From Alectoria sarmentosa (Eukaryota; Ascomycota; Lecanoromycetes; Lecanorales; Parmeliaceae): 42,757 nt of DNA. Numbering within the stretch: position 1 is the stretch's first letter; every line of letters begins with the position of its first letter. Location of the stretch: contig WOGZ01000285.1 in NCBI GenBank assembly GCA_009733775.1, positions 1 through 42,757 of the forward strand, given 5' to 3'. The notes beneath the pieces were generated by a model, which ran no database searches, had not been told where the DNA came from, and saw only the letters and a program-made list of their open reading frames with translations. A program made the translations under genes and the position numbers. This document shows positions 10,412 through 19,426 of the stretch, piece by piece.

Positions 10412-11329
10412 ATGTCTACAGAAGCCAGCCCCAAAGGCAAGGGCGGCAGAGCCCCTGTGAATGCCAACAACGACGCGGACTCCATCATGCCACTCCTCTT
10501 CGCTACAATCGGCAATCCGACAATCAGCTTCAAGAAGATGGCAGCCATGGACGAGCTTGGTCGCACTGAGTCCTCTCTCGAGCATAAATTCCGCAAATGG
10601 AGGCAGAAGGGGCGCGGGATTGCCGCTGAAAACCCTGAAAACGCCGGAACTCTAGGCACTGTCAGCGCAGGAGCCGCCACTGCCAAGAAGCCGCGTGCTC
10701 CAGCTAAGAAGGCTGCCAATGGCAGAGGCAAAGGGCTTGTCAAGCAAGCTGACGTTGAAGATGAGGAAGATGAGATCGACGAAGAAGCTTGCGCGGTCAA
10801 GCAAGAGTCCGGCGATATGGTAATATCAAGAACTACATGATCGCTTGACATGACTAACCTGTTACAGGGTGGCATCGGCGGCGAAATCCTGCCCCTTCCT
10901 ACCAAAGGGAAAGCCACTGCGACCAAGAAGCGTGCTACCTCTGACAAAGTTGCCGCGGAGCACGAAGGCGGCGGGACCCCTGCCAAGAAAGCGAAGGTGG
11001 TGAAGAAAGGAACGGCTAAGGTGGTGAAGAAATACAATGCTAAAGTGTATTCTGGCAGCGAAGACGAGGACGTGGTAAGCGAGGATGAGGAGAAAGTGCC
11101 AACCAAGCCGAAAGGAAAGAGCAAAGATAATGGCGCTGCAGCGAATGTTAAAGGAGAAGTGGTAGCGAAATACAACGGGCCTGCGAAGGCAAAGAAAGGG
11201 AAGGCTGGTATGGCCGCCGAGGCAGGGCAGAGTCGCATCCATGAGGACGAAGACGCGGACGTTGACACGAACGGTGGAGATGGTTACCATGATGGAATGA
11301 TTGACCTGCAGTTTGACGAGGCTGCTTAG
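10412..11329 (+). CDS. Lys/Ala-rich acidic-basic nuclear-type protein, function unknown
   Basis: Two exons, 10412-10819 and 10868-11329, joined by a 48-nt intron (GTAATA...CAG, with a CTAAC branch-like motif); 289 residues. The N-terminal 60 residues look like a compact helical domain (SIMPLLFATIGNPTISFKKM, then SSLEHKFRKWRQKGRG). This resembles the short Myb/SANT-like helices seen in many small fungal proteins, but I would not assign it. The rest alternates Lys/Ala-rich basic stretches (AKKPRAPAKKAANGRGKG; TPAKKAKVVKKGTAKVVKK) with acidic blocks (DVEDEEDEIDEEA; SGSEDEDVVSEDEE), a composition typical of chromatin or nucleolar proteins. The ATG at 10412 is preferred over an in-frame non-ATG extension because the conserved-looking part starts soon after. 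Expression is suggested by the CT-rich leader. Confidence 0.7.
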
Positions 11330-11655
11330 AAAGGATCACCATTCAAGCAAGCTTCGTCTACGTCGTGCGTCGATACGTAGCTTCAAGCTTATCACGAGCC
11401 ACCCGATGATGTCCTTCGTCGTCCAAGTGGTGGAGCAGACCAAGTTTAAGTAAGATATGACAGAATTTTGATGGCTGAGGTGCTGGAGATGCTCTTTGGA
11501 AGGTCCTGATTGGAGGGCCAGTCATCTCCTTCGCCTTCATCACTATGGAAGCCAATCTTGTGCCTTCGAATCCATGTACTCGCAGTCACGTTGCCCTTGA
11601 GTTCGATAGATGGATCTTATAATTCACGCTTCATGAGGTGTCACGTGCATTTTAA
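11330..11655. other. Convergent 3' intergenic (10412 gene / SIL1)
   Basis: 326 bases between two stop codons. I see no further gene or clear repeat. Confidence 0.5.
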
Positions 11656-12900
11656 TCACAACTCAGGTTTGTTTCCGCAAATCCTGAGCTGTATATTTTC
11701 CTCCCTCAGTGCCTGGTTTACTACCTTTATGCTTTCATACGCTGCATCCGCCGCTGAGGATAACTTCCCCCCTCTCATCTCCACAGATTCGTACTCTCTC
11801 AAAGCTTTTGCAAAAGCATTGCACCAGGGCTCCAGGCCTTTTCCAATTGCCTGGTGATTTCCCAATCCGCTACTTTCTGAGCCAGGCTGGGACACGAGAC
11901 CGTTTGCGCTACTGAGACTGGAGAGTATACGATCATATATAAAATTTGCAGCTTTGGCGCGAAACCTGTCTTTCCCATCATCCAAAGTTGTTTTCTCCGA
12001 TTCAAAGAGGGCAAACAAGGTAGTCAAGCCCTCGGAGTGGACAAAATGGCGCAATTGCTCAGTGTTTTGGCAAAGCTGCGAGAGCAAGAACATAGTCCGC
12101 ATTTTAAACATTACATCTTTTTGCCCTGGGTCCTTTAATGCGGCAAGCACGTTAGCTACAGGTGCCATGCCGGCCTCGGATGAGTATGGGCGGCTCAGAA
12201 GAGCGTCCAGTGCATCAGGATTACTGTGTATGGCGGTGCCCAAGAGCAAAGCAGCTGCCGAGCGGACTTCAGCTGATGCAGCGGATCTGGGATCGACCGC
12301 AGATACGAGAATTTGACAGACGGACGTATCCCGTGTCAACGCAACACCCCAATGGATGGAATGAGCGAGGTCTTGGAGGGCGGCAAGGGCAGGGAGATCT
12401 ATGGTCGAGAGCGCTGTTGTAGATTGGAGTGTGGCAATTGAAGAAAAGAAGAGTGAGGACTCTTCCGCATCGAAGACGGCTGGGTAATAAGGTCCACGTT
12501 CATTTCCCGCGTCTGGACCTGACTGGTCTTGCAGCTCTGGTATTTCTGTTGCGGGTTCACCTGCCTCAATGCTTGAGCGCGGCTGCAGGTCGTCTATGAT
12601 CACTAGATCTGCGTGAGGCGTCCCCAGTGGTCCAGGAACGTTGAGACGCGCTTCCTTGAGGCCAGTGGCTAGATTCATACGTATATGCAGGCCAGGAGGA
12701 ATAGATTGACCGTCATGGATTCGCTGAAAGCACTCCGTGGGCTGGAAGATTGTTGGGTGACATTCTGAAGCAAGCGCAGAGTGGCATATCAGATCAATGG
12801 ATGCCGTGGGAGAAGAAGCAGGGGCAGCAGCGTGGACTTTGGAGAGCAGGAGTAAGGAGAGGAGAGGCGGGAGGACGCTGCGACGGGTACATTTGAACAT
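11656..12900 (-). CDS. SIL1: Nucleotide exchange factor SIL1 (ER Hsp70/BiP co-chaperone)
   Basis: Exchanges ADP for ATP on the ER Hsp70 Kar2/BiP and so supports protein translocation and folding in the ER lumen. Single exon, 414 residues. The signal peptide is clear (MFKCTRRSVLPPLLSLLLLS, cleavage near VHA-A). The N-terminal region has CHPTIFQPTECFQRIHDGQ and IPPGLHIRMNLATGLKEARL, a segment characteristic of fungal Sil1. It is followed by armadillo-like helices (LPALAALQDLAHSIHWGVAL; RSAAALLLGTAIHSNP; MRTMFLLSQLCQNTEQLRHF). The C-terminus is NKPEL, which is not a canonical HDEL/KDEL retrieval signal. Divergent from the complex I gene at 13113 over only 212 bp. Confidence 0.88.
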   Translation of the reverse strand: MFKCTRRSVLPPLLSLLLLSKVHAAAPASSPTASIDLICHSALASECHPTIFQPTECFQRIHDGQSIPPGLHIRMNLATGLKEARLNVPGPLGTPHADLVIIDDLQPRSSIEAGEPATEIPELQDQSGPDAGNERGPYYPAVFDAEESSLFFSSIATLQSTTALSTIDLPALAALQDLAHSIHWGVALTRDTSVCQILVSAVDPRSAASAEVRSAAALLLGTAIHSNPDALDALLSRPYSSEAGMAPVANVLAALKDPGQKDVMFKMRTMFLLSQLCQNTEQLRHFVHSEGLTTLFALFESEKTTLDDGKDRFRAKAANFIYDRILSSLSSANGLVSQPGSESSGLGNHQAIGKGLEPWCNAFAKALREYESVEMRGGKLSSAADAAYESIKVVNQALREENIQLRICGNKPEL

Positions 12901-13112
12901 GTGACAGTATGGAGTACTCCCTTGATATCGTAAAATGTATCGGAGTGCACTGACGCTTGAAAATTATGTTGTCTTCTCTGGTCACCTGTCAATTATCCAG
13001 GAGATCGAAGACGCTGATTAGTCAGCTCTGCTGACTCAACCATGCGATGTTGAAGCCCAGAGCTCCTCTCCCCTCAGTAATTAGGCGTTGACAGCCCGAG
13101 TGACCCATCACA
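12901..13112. promoter_or_regulatory. Compact divergent promoter SIL1 / NUO17.8 with AP-1/Gcn4-type site
   Basis: 212 bp separate the two start codons. TGACTCA at 13032-13038 is a perfect Gcn4/CPC1 (AP-1) consensus. It forms one arm of an inverted repeat, AGTCAG-CTCTG-CTGACT, whose other arm carries TTAGTCA, a Yap/AP-1-like site. That either factor acts here is inferred from the motif only. Confidence 0.45.
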
Positions 13113-14169
13113 ATGCTGCAAATGCGGAGAAGTGCTTTGCGCCTTGCACAGCGTCCATATCGTTGTCAATGGCGTGGCTACGCAGACACCAAACCTCCAG
13201 ATCCCACCGATTCCGTCCGAGAACCCAATAACAAGCCCGTCAACGAACCTGTTGGCGTATGCTTGCGGCTCGACTCCTGCCTGGGAAGCCTTGCTAATGA
13301 TTTCCCTTAGGGTGGAGATAGTAGCGGTACGGACTCCGTCCATGCTGCGTCTGCTGGCGGGCATGAGCCAACCCATCATGCACCTCACCCAGAACCTCAC
13401 AACGAAAGCCTTGGTGTACGACACTTCTTTACGCGTTTGAATCTATGCTCAGTGTGAAGGATTGGTTCGCTGACTACGACCCTCATTTACAGCGCGGCTT
13501 CTATGCCTCCATCGCAGCTCTAGCGCTTTCTTTCGCCCTCTACAAGCTTTCCCGCTCTTCTTCCTCCGATCCCAGCGCGAAAGGAGATCTTACCAAACAG
13601 CCATTTCTTACACGAGCCATGGCGTATTACAATTTTTGGCAAGATGAGTACGCAAGGCGGAATACGATGCATACGAAAATGGTGGAACAAGCGGGCGCGG
13701 ATAGGAACTTGTTCCAGAGCAGTCCGTGGACTCATCACATCGATCTGAAGTTTCCTGAGTAAGTCCATTGAGGTTCCTTGGCTTTTGGGGGCTGCATGAT
13801 GGAAATTGGGGGAAAGAGCGGACGTACACTGTCTATGAGGTCTCTTCCCAGATATTATCTCGCCATTTCACTTGCGTGCTTCGAATCAGCGCTTTAGACT
13901 TATTTGCATTACCTACTAGGATCTTCAACACTGGTTCTCCGTACAACATCCCAGCTGGTCATTCCGCCGATCTTAGGGCGTTGAAAGCGCATTACGAGAA
14001 AAAAAACGTGGAAGCAGAGGAGAGGAGGATGGCGAAGCTACAGGAAACGGCGGGTGAGGGTGAGATTCTAAAGCAAAGGAGAGCAGCTGAAGAAGCACTA
14101 CTACGAGTAGCAGATAAGAAACCTGTGTCGATACTGCAATGGATGGGGCTGCAGAGGCCGGAGCAATGA
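13113..14169 (+). CDS. nuo17.8: NADH:ubiquinone oxidoreductase 17.8 kDa-type accessory subunit
   Basis: Accessory subunit of mitochondrial complex I in the inner membrane. Exons are 13113-13256, 13311-13415, 13493-13758 and 13920-14169. All three introns have GT...AG ends and correct phase, giving 254 residues. The N-terminus is a basic mitochondrial presequence (MLQMRRSALRLAQRPYRCQW, then RGYADTKPPDPTDS). Next come a Gly/His-rich linker, NESLGRGFYASIAALALSF (created exactly by the second splice) as a single membrane span, and YNFWQDEYARRNTMHTKMVE. The hallmark PEIFNTGSPYNIPAGHSAD is created by the third splice and is followed by a charged helix to the C-terminus. The family is fungal-specific. 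The symbol follows the Neurospora naming, which I apply from remembered motif similarity. Confidence 0.75.
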
Positions 14170-14520
14170 AGCGACCGGGCATGGAAGGCAGGTGTAGGTC
14201 AGGAACCCAAGACAATGCGGTGTACATGATCGGATGCATTTATTCTCGGGCGCATTTGTTTACGTTTGAAAGTGTCACTGAACCTTTTTCTCGGCAATCG
14301 TACGGTTGTTCCAATGGGTTTCAAACGTTCATACAATCAATTGCTCACTTTGGCTGTGCCACCCTTTGCATCAGGGTGAGCAATGCCGCTGAGGATGATA
14401 AGTTCGAGAAACAGGCTCGAGGTTCATAGATCTGATATCGGAGGGGATAGATGACCGAGTGGGATTGGGGACTGAGCCTGTGCGGTTGGTATTTGTGCGC
14501 TCGAGATTGTTATTCCAAGA

Positions 14521-14543
14521 TCCATCATGATACTCATGATGGA
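14521..14543. repeat. Perfect 10-bp inverted repeat, 3-nt loop
   Basis: TCCATCATGA, then TAC, then TCATGATGGA. All ten arm bases pair, so the sequence would form a tight hairpin in single-stranded DNA or RNA. Confidence 0.9.
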
Positions 14544-14567
14544 GCTGAGTTTTGGAATCTCGACGGT

Positions 14568-14640
14568 AAAATGGTGAAATGGTACATTGGTGGTAGAATG
14601 GTAGAATGGTAACATGTTAAAATGGTGTAATGGTAGATGC
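14568..14640. repeat. Degenerate AATGGT-based minisatellite
   Basis: At least six AATGGT cores spaced 8-12 bp apart, often as GTAGAATGGT or TGAAATGGT. It lies directly after the hairpin at 14521-14543. Confidence 0.8.
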
Positions 14641-15329
14641 AAGCTAAAAAACATGCGCGTACCGTAAACTACTGTGAGTAAAAGGTGGAAAGGAGGGATA
14701 TAGAGTATGTATATCATTTGTGAATTGTGACTCTGAGTATACTTACTGTACATAATGACTGAGCTGAGGGTGAGGGTGGCACGGTGATTGGCTGGGGTGC
14801 TTTAATTCAAATTATCAAGCTACTCGCAATCAACATGTGATGGTGGGGTAGAGTGGTACATTGTAATGAAATTATGAAACCCCCTGAACCGTTTCTCCTT
14901 GGCACCTCAAGTACCTATCTATACCTACTTTACTTTAGCTTAATTACCTTAGCTGAGCGAGGTTGGCACCAAAAGTCCTGGATGTCGTCGTCAAGATTCC
15001 TACGACGACATGACAATACTTGTGTGTTTTCAGGAGATGATTCTCAGATTCCCCGTGTCAGGGCTGCCTTTCAATGTTAGGGCTAGGGCTGTTACTAGCG
15101 CCGTCTAGGACTCTTGGTGCAGACTGCAGACCTCCCTTACCTGTAATCCGTACCTATAGTGCTAAGGTATCACCGTATGTACCTTACTTTAGGTAATTTG
15201 CTACCGGTGCGCTAGTCTCGGTTATTTCCCATTTGCTGTTCAAGTTTGAGCGCCTCAACTTCTCTTCCTCCTCCTCTTCCTCTGCCTCTCTCTACCTCTT
15301 GCTCTTCCTTTCTCCCTCCATCCATTCTT

Positions 15330-15416
15330 TCTCTCTCTCTCTCTCTCTCTCCCTTTTTCTTTCTCTTTGTTTTGCACTTGCATTCGCAACATCAATCACT
15401 CACTCACTCACTCACT
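15330..15416 (+). repeat. (CT)n and (CACT)n microsatellites in leader
   Basis: A CT dinucleotide run at about 15330-15351, then (CACT)n at about 15396-15415, both within the pyrimidine-rich stretch upstream of the ATG at 15554. They probably lie in the promoter or 5' leader. Confidence 0.85.
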
Positions 15417-15553
15417 ATTTCCGAAGCATATTACTGTCTGTCGTTCACTCACTCCAGGCATATTCCTCAAACCTTACTTACACCAACTCACAATCAATCC
15501 CCCTTAACACATTATTATTCAGCGCTCATCTTTCATCTTTGCCCACTTCCAAA

Positions 15554-16498
15554 ATGCAACTTTCAAACAATCTCTTCGTCTGCGCGACATTGATCGCTGC
15601 TACTGTCGCGCAAACCTCCACAACAACTAGCCTTCACTTCACCTCTATCCCAACTAGTTTGGTCGCTGGTGTCAAGCAGACAATCGGATGGGCTGGTGGT
15701 AATGGCAACGTAAGGCAACTTCGATCTAACCCTGACGCGAGTAGCCTACTGATTCGACTCCAGGGCGTAAACGTCATTCTCCAACAAGGCCCGGCCGACA
15801 ACCTGCAGGACGTGCCAATTGCGCCAATCGCATCTGGAGACGAAGGAAATTCCACCACTTGGACCCCCCCTAAATCCCTTCCTGATGCTGGTAATTACGC
15901 ATTGAGGATCGAACAGGGCGAGGACACAGTCAACTACTCGGGCATGCTCCAACTTTTTGGCGGGTGCTCAATCTGCCCCACTGACGCTGTCGCTGCTCTC
16001 GCCTCGACTTCGACCTCAATATCTTCAACTCGCTCTGCCACTGCTTCCTCACCCTCTTCGACCGCCTCCTCTGGCCCAAAGAGCGGCGTCGCTACTCCTG
16101 ATGTATCGTCTGGAACCAAATCAAGCAGCAACTCCACGGGTGCCGCCGGTTCCTCGGCCAACTCGACTACCACTGGTTCAAGCCTGAATTCGACAATGAG
16201 CACAGGCAGCACGGCGAATACGACCATATCCGGCACCAACTCGACCACGAACTCGACTACGAAATCGACCACGAGCAGCGCCAAGCTTCATGCAACATCG
16301 TCGAAATCGTCCTCCTCGTCATCCTCCACGTCATCCTCCACATCCTCATCCTCATCCTCAAGCGAGACCACTTCAAGCAGCACTGGCAGCAGCACAAGCC
16401 CGTCGGCAACAACAAAGAAGAGCAGCGGAGTTACAGTGGCAGCGAGCAACTTCGCATTGGTTCTTTGCGCCATCGTTGGTATTGTCTATCTAGGATGA
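15554..16498 (+). CDS. Ser/Thr-rich GPI-anchored cell-wall protein, Kre9/Knh1-like N-terminus
   Basis: Predicted secreted, GPI-anchored surface protein. Exons are 15554-15709 and 15764-16498, giving 296 residues. The 54-nt intron (GTAAGG...CAG) has no stop and is in frame. It is recognised because removing it joins IGWAGGNGN to GVNVILQQGPADNLQDV, the pattern expected of the domain. Parts in order: signal peptide (MQLSNNLFVCATLIAATVAQ), a beta-rich Kre9/Knh1-type domain ending near YSGMLQLFGGCSIC, a long Ser/Thr stalk with many potential N-glycosylation sites (NST, NTT, NSTT types), a poly-Ser stretch, and a C-terminal hydrophobic tail (FALVLCAIVGIVYLG). I chose the ATG at 15554 because it begins the signal peptide; the upstream open frame is only CT-repeat leader. 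Same architecture as the gene at 2380. Confidence 0.82.
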   Translation: MQLSNNLFVCATLIAATVAQTSTTTSLHFTSIPTSLVAGVKQTIGWAGGNGNVRQLRSNPDASSLLIRLQGVNVILQQGPADNLQDVPIAPIASGDEGNSTTWTPPKSLPDAGNYALRIEQGEDTVNYSGMLQLFGGCSICPTDAVAALASTSTSISSTRSATASSPSSTASSGPKSGVATPDVSSGTKSSSNSTGAAGSSANSTTTGSSLNSTMSTGSTANTTISGTNSTTNSTTKSTTSSAKLHATSSKSSSSSSSTSSSTSSSSSSSETTSSSTGSSTSPSATTKKSSGVTVAASNFALVLCAIVGIVYLG

Positions 16499-17321
16499 TT
16501 CTCTTGCAGTGTGCATTCAGGTGTGCAAGATCTTTTGCGCGTAGGGAGCGACACTTGTCCAATCACGCGTTAAAATCTACTCCTGTCTAGGATGATGTTT
16601 CATGCGGTCGCGGTGGTACTCGTTCGATGTTAATTTGACACCAACCTCGAACGTGGGACGATCTAATATGTTGTCGATGAGCATGAGAAGGCAGATGTGG
16701 GGAAGCATTGATATGTACTTGTAGCATAGCAGCATGGTCGAATGCAAAAAAGGGACATTACTCACAGCGGTCCATTTCCCAGCAAGCACGTTCATTTCAC
16801 TCGCTGTTGGTGTAAGTGAACAATTGCGCCGATGAAGTCACAGTTGGTCAAGTCCAAGACGTTCAGAAAAGTGGACAATCGTGGCTAGAAGGTTGTGACT
16901 ACAAGCTTTCGGACCGTCGAAGAGAAAGCAGACCAATATATTCGGCTGACACTGAAAGATGGTCTGAAGCGTCCAGGTTTGAAATTCTGCTGGACTGGGC
17001 TATGGATGCGGACGAACAGTGATTGGAGATGAATGGTTTCTGGGCTACAAGCCATGCATACGTCTTGGAGGAGATTATGAGAAGACGAAAGGACAGCAAG
17101 ATTGAGCCGAGGCTTCCCCGCTTGGCCAGTTGGCCAAAGTCTGTTTGCGGCTGAGAAGCGAAGCTGTTTTGCAGACTGGTACAAAAGTCCCACCACGTCG
17201 TACTTGATCGAGGAAGACCATCGTCTTTCTCATGCCATTCGAATTGCGCTGTCCAGGCTAGGAGCACACCGCATTCCCCCCCTCCACGCCTCTTCTCCAT
17301 CTCCCACACGCCTTTCTCCGT
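16499..17321. other. Convergent intergenic (GPI gene / RPS15), no gene supported
   Basis: 823 bases. Open frames such as 16899-17309 (-) and 16816-17022 (+) overlap each other, lack introns or domains, and read as chance frames. A species-specific short gene cannot be excluded. Confidence 0.4.
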
Positions 17322-18027
17322 CTACTTCAATGGGATGAATCGAGAAGAGTGAGTGGCGCCGATACCTGGTCGACCGTGCTTAACAGGCTTGCTGTATTCC
17401 GTGTTAGCTCTTCAGTCTACCAGACCATAGATACCACTAGTTCAGCGTACTATGAAATACTGAACTCCCCCAAATAGAATCCCACCATCTCGGGCTTGAT
17501 TTCGACCTGGTTGAACTCCTTCCCCGAATAGATACCAATAACAGACCCAATCATTTCCGGCACCACAATCATGTTTCGCAGATGGGTCTTGACCAAATCG
17601 GGCTTCTCATTGGGCTTCGCCTCTTGCTTTGCTTTGCGGAGTTTCTTGATCAACCCCATGGGTTTGCGCTTGAGACCACGGTTGAATCGACGTCGGGCGC
17701 GGGCGTGGACTACATCACGGAGTTGTTCTGAGGAGAGGTCAAGGAGTCTGACGCAGAGTCGTTAGTGGGAGAGAGTTTGGAAGATAGCGAGGGCGGCGTA
17801 CTGGTCAAGGTCGATACCACGATAGGAAAATTTGCGGAACGTTCTCTTCTTCTTGAGCTCTGTGTTGCAAATGATTAGCCCGAACTCAGACACCCATCAA
17901 GATGGCCAGTCCATCGTCTCCTGGCCATGAGAAATGAATTGATTGTGCCGGCTTGCGAAGGCGCAGGATGCAGAGATGATCATCACATACCGGCAGCTTC
18001 CTCGGGATTGTAGTCTGCGTCAGCCAT
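17322..18027 (-). CDS. RPS15: 40S ribosomal protein S15 (uS19)
   Basis: Small-subunit ribosomal protein at the head of the 40S, near the decoding site. Four exons fit exactly: 17991-18027, 17802-17859, 17451-17747 and 17322-17391, giving 153 residues, the usual length. The protein begins MADADYNPEEAAELKKKRTF and contains RKFSYRGIDLDQ joined by splicing to LLDLSSEQLRDVVHARARRR. It continues with LIKKLRKAK, HLRNMIVVPEMIGS and EIKPEMVGFYLGEF, and ends GIGATHSSRFIPLK from the last exon. All splice phases agree with the conserved sequence, so the model is firm. The last intron places a TAG straight after FSIS if read through. Confidence 0.97.
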
Positions 18028-18601
18028 GATTGCAATGTTGGGTTTTGCTGCTGTTGATCTGGTACAAGAGCCGATTGATGGCCAGCTGTTGCTGGTAAAA
18101 TCGAGGTGGTGGATTTGCGTGTTCCATTCGCTTAAGTCGAAAGAGTTCTAACTGCATTTGGTACTAGCGCAGATAATTCTTCTCCCTTTCTCCCTCTCTC
18201 TCCCTCTCTCCCTCTCTCCCTCTCTCTTTGAACCAACATCATCTTTCTCTCTCTCTTTACTTGAAGTATCCCTGACTGAAAAACTTGAACTCTATATTAG
18301 AGCCAACATTACAGCTGAATGAAATCGATATGGCCGGTCGTAGGCCCTGGATCAGTATCAGAAGCAAGAGAAGGTGCCCATCATGGGATTCGGGAACAAA
18401 CCTTTGGCAATGCTTACGGTACTTACGGTGCTTACGCTCAGGAGACAGGGCAGCTTCGTCTCCAATTGCGCCCATCTCCTTTCCCTGTCTGTTACTTAAC
18501 TTGCCACGTTTCGGCAACCCGGAGGCCTTTTGACTCTCTCTCTTTTTTTTTTTTTTTTTTTTGGTGAATATCTCAGTATTGAAAAAGTCACGTTAGACAC
18601 A
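18028..18601. promoter_or_regulatory. RPS15 upstream region with CT and T tracts
   Basis: Upstream of RPS15 (which reads leftward). It contains a CTCCCTCT-type tract at about 18180-18260, GA-rich in the RPS15 sense; a tandem CTTACGGTA/CTTACGGTG motif near 18415-18435; and a (T)22 run at about 18541-18562. GA/CT tracts are frequent in fungal ribosomal-protein promoters. No gene is supported here. Confidence 0.5.
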
Positions 18602-19089
18602 ATGTCTTTCATGTCCTATGTTCTTCCGCTAGCTGGAGAAGGTCTGCTACCATACATTCTCTACCTGGTAAGCAGACCCTAGCACAGCTTTCCGCACGTC
18701 AGGAAAATCGGAATTTCTATCTCGAAGGGATTGTATTGGCAGAATGCCGTAGCCCGCGATCAGCGAACTCGTCAACTCTTTCCGGACCGACTCTGCAGGC
18801 CCACACCTCGTCCGGAAAATCTATGGCTATTCAATTGAACCTATGACCTATGACAAGTGTCTTCGCCGCAGCATTTACCATGCTGAGGCTTCGTACGGTT
18901 TCCGACATGCATGACCCTATGGTTCATCAGCTCAATGTAACCGTTCAAGCTGTATTCATAGCGGACACTGCCAGCGAGTGGCTTGTTTATGAAACAATCG
19001 GGTGGGGTGTCGGGCTGACTGGACCGCTCATTTCCAACGTGGTGACCTTGGTGTGGATGAATTGGGCGTGGAGCCAGTATGTGAGCTGA
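18602..19089 (+). CDS. Small hypothetical membrane-type protein, model uncertain
   Basis: The clearest part is the frame from the ATG at 18850 to the TGA ending at 19089 (79 residues). It includes MHDPMVHQLNVTVQAVFIAD and EWLVYETIGWGVG, then the hydrophobic LTGPLISNVVTLVWMNWAW near the C-terminus, which could be one membrane span. A possible first exon begins at the ATG at 18602 (MSFMSYVLPLAGEGLLPYIL, hydrophobic) and meets a GTAAGC donor at 18669. I could not find an acceptor that joins it to 18850 in phase, so only the 3' part is reasonably supported. No family recognised. Confidence 0.35.
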
Positions 19090-19426
19090 GTGCTGGGTGT
19101 GAGGATAACAAGCACTGGGCGAACCCACATTCTGTTTTTGGCTCTTCAATTAGAGCTTCTGCTTAGATGACCAGGGTTGATGCATGCTCGAGATATCTTA
19201 CTACACCACGCTCACCAAACATGCAATCTTGTGGACCCTTTTTGACCGATATGGGCATTTCTAGCCGCGACGTTCAGACATGCGCTCGAGTAAATGATTC
19301 AAAGCCGCACAAGTTGCTGTGTCTTCCATCTCCTTGCCGTTGTGGAAATTTGTATGACCCTCGTAGCATATCGCACGTTCCGTCTTTCGTAAGCATTCAT
19401 CCGCCATTCGCCCAATCCTTTCGAAC
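19090..19426. other. Convergent intergenic before RPP2
   Basis: 337 bases with nothing recognisable; 3' regions of the flanking frames. Confidence 0.4.

Larger units (their letters stand above)
14170..15553. other. Long intergenic region, promoter of the second GPI gene
   Basis: 1.4 kb with no supportable gene. It contains a perfect hairpin (14521-14543), AATGGT-type repeats (14568-14640), several TACCTTA/TTAGGTA-like motifs (about 14915-14960 and 15150-15200), a degenerate TTAGGGCTAGGG at 15077-15088, and pyrimidine-rich microsatellites in the leader just before the gene at 15554. Confidence 0.5.

Noticed and set aside
10225..11268. 347-codon open frame on the minus strand
   Set aside because: It is fully antisense to the spliced Lys/Ala-rich gene at 10412-11329. 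Its Ser/Pro/Leu/Ala composition is the expected mirror of AAG/GAG/GCC-rich codons, and it has no domain or signal.
15077..15088. TTAGGGCTAGGG as a second interstitial telomere site
   Set aside because: Only one perfect unit followed by a variant unit; within chance for intergenic DNA.
15233..15553. N-terminal extension of the second GPI protein frame
   Set aside because: It does not begin with ATG and translates CT/CACT microsatellites; the signal peptide begins at the ATG at 15554.
15934..16284. 116-codon minus-strand frame rich in Val/Glu/Leu
   Set aside because: Antisense shadow of the Ser/Thr stalk of the GPI protein gene.
16899..17309. 136-codon minus-strand frame between the GPI gene and RPS15
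   Set aside because: It overlaps other frames of similar length, no signal, domain or intron is seen, and it lies where two 3' regions converge. A young gene is possible but unsupported.
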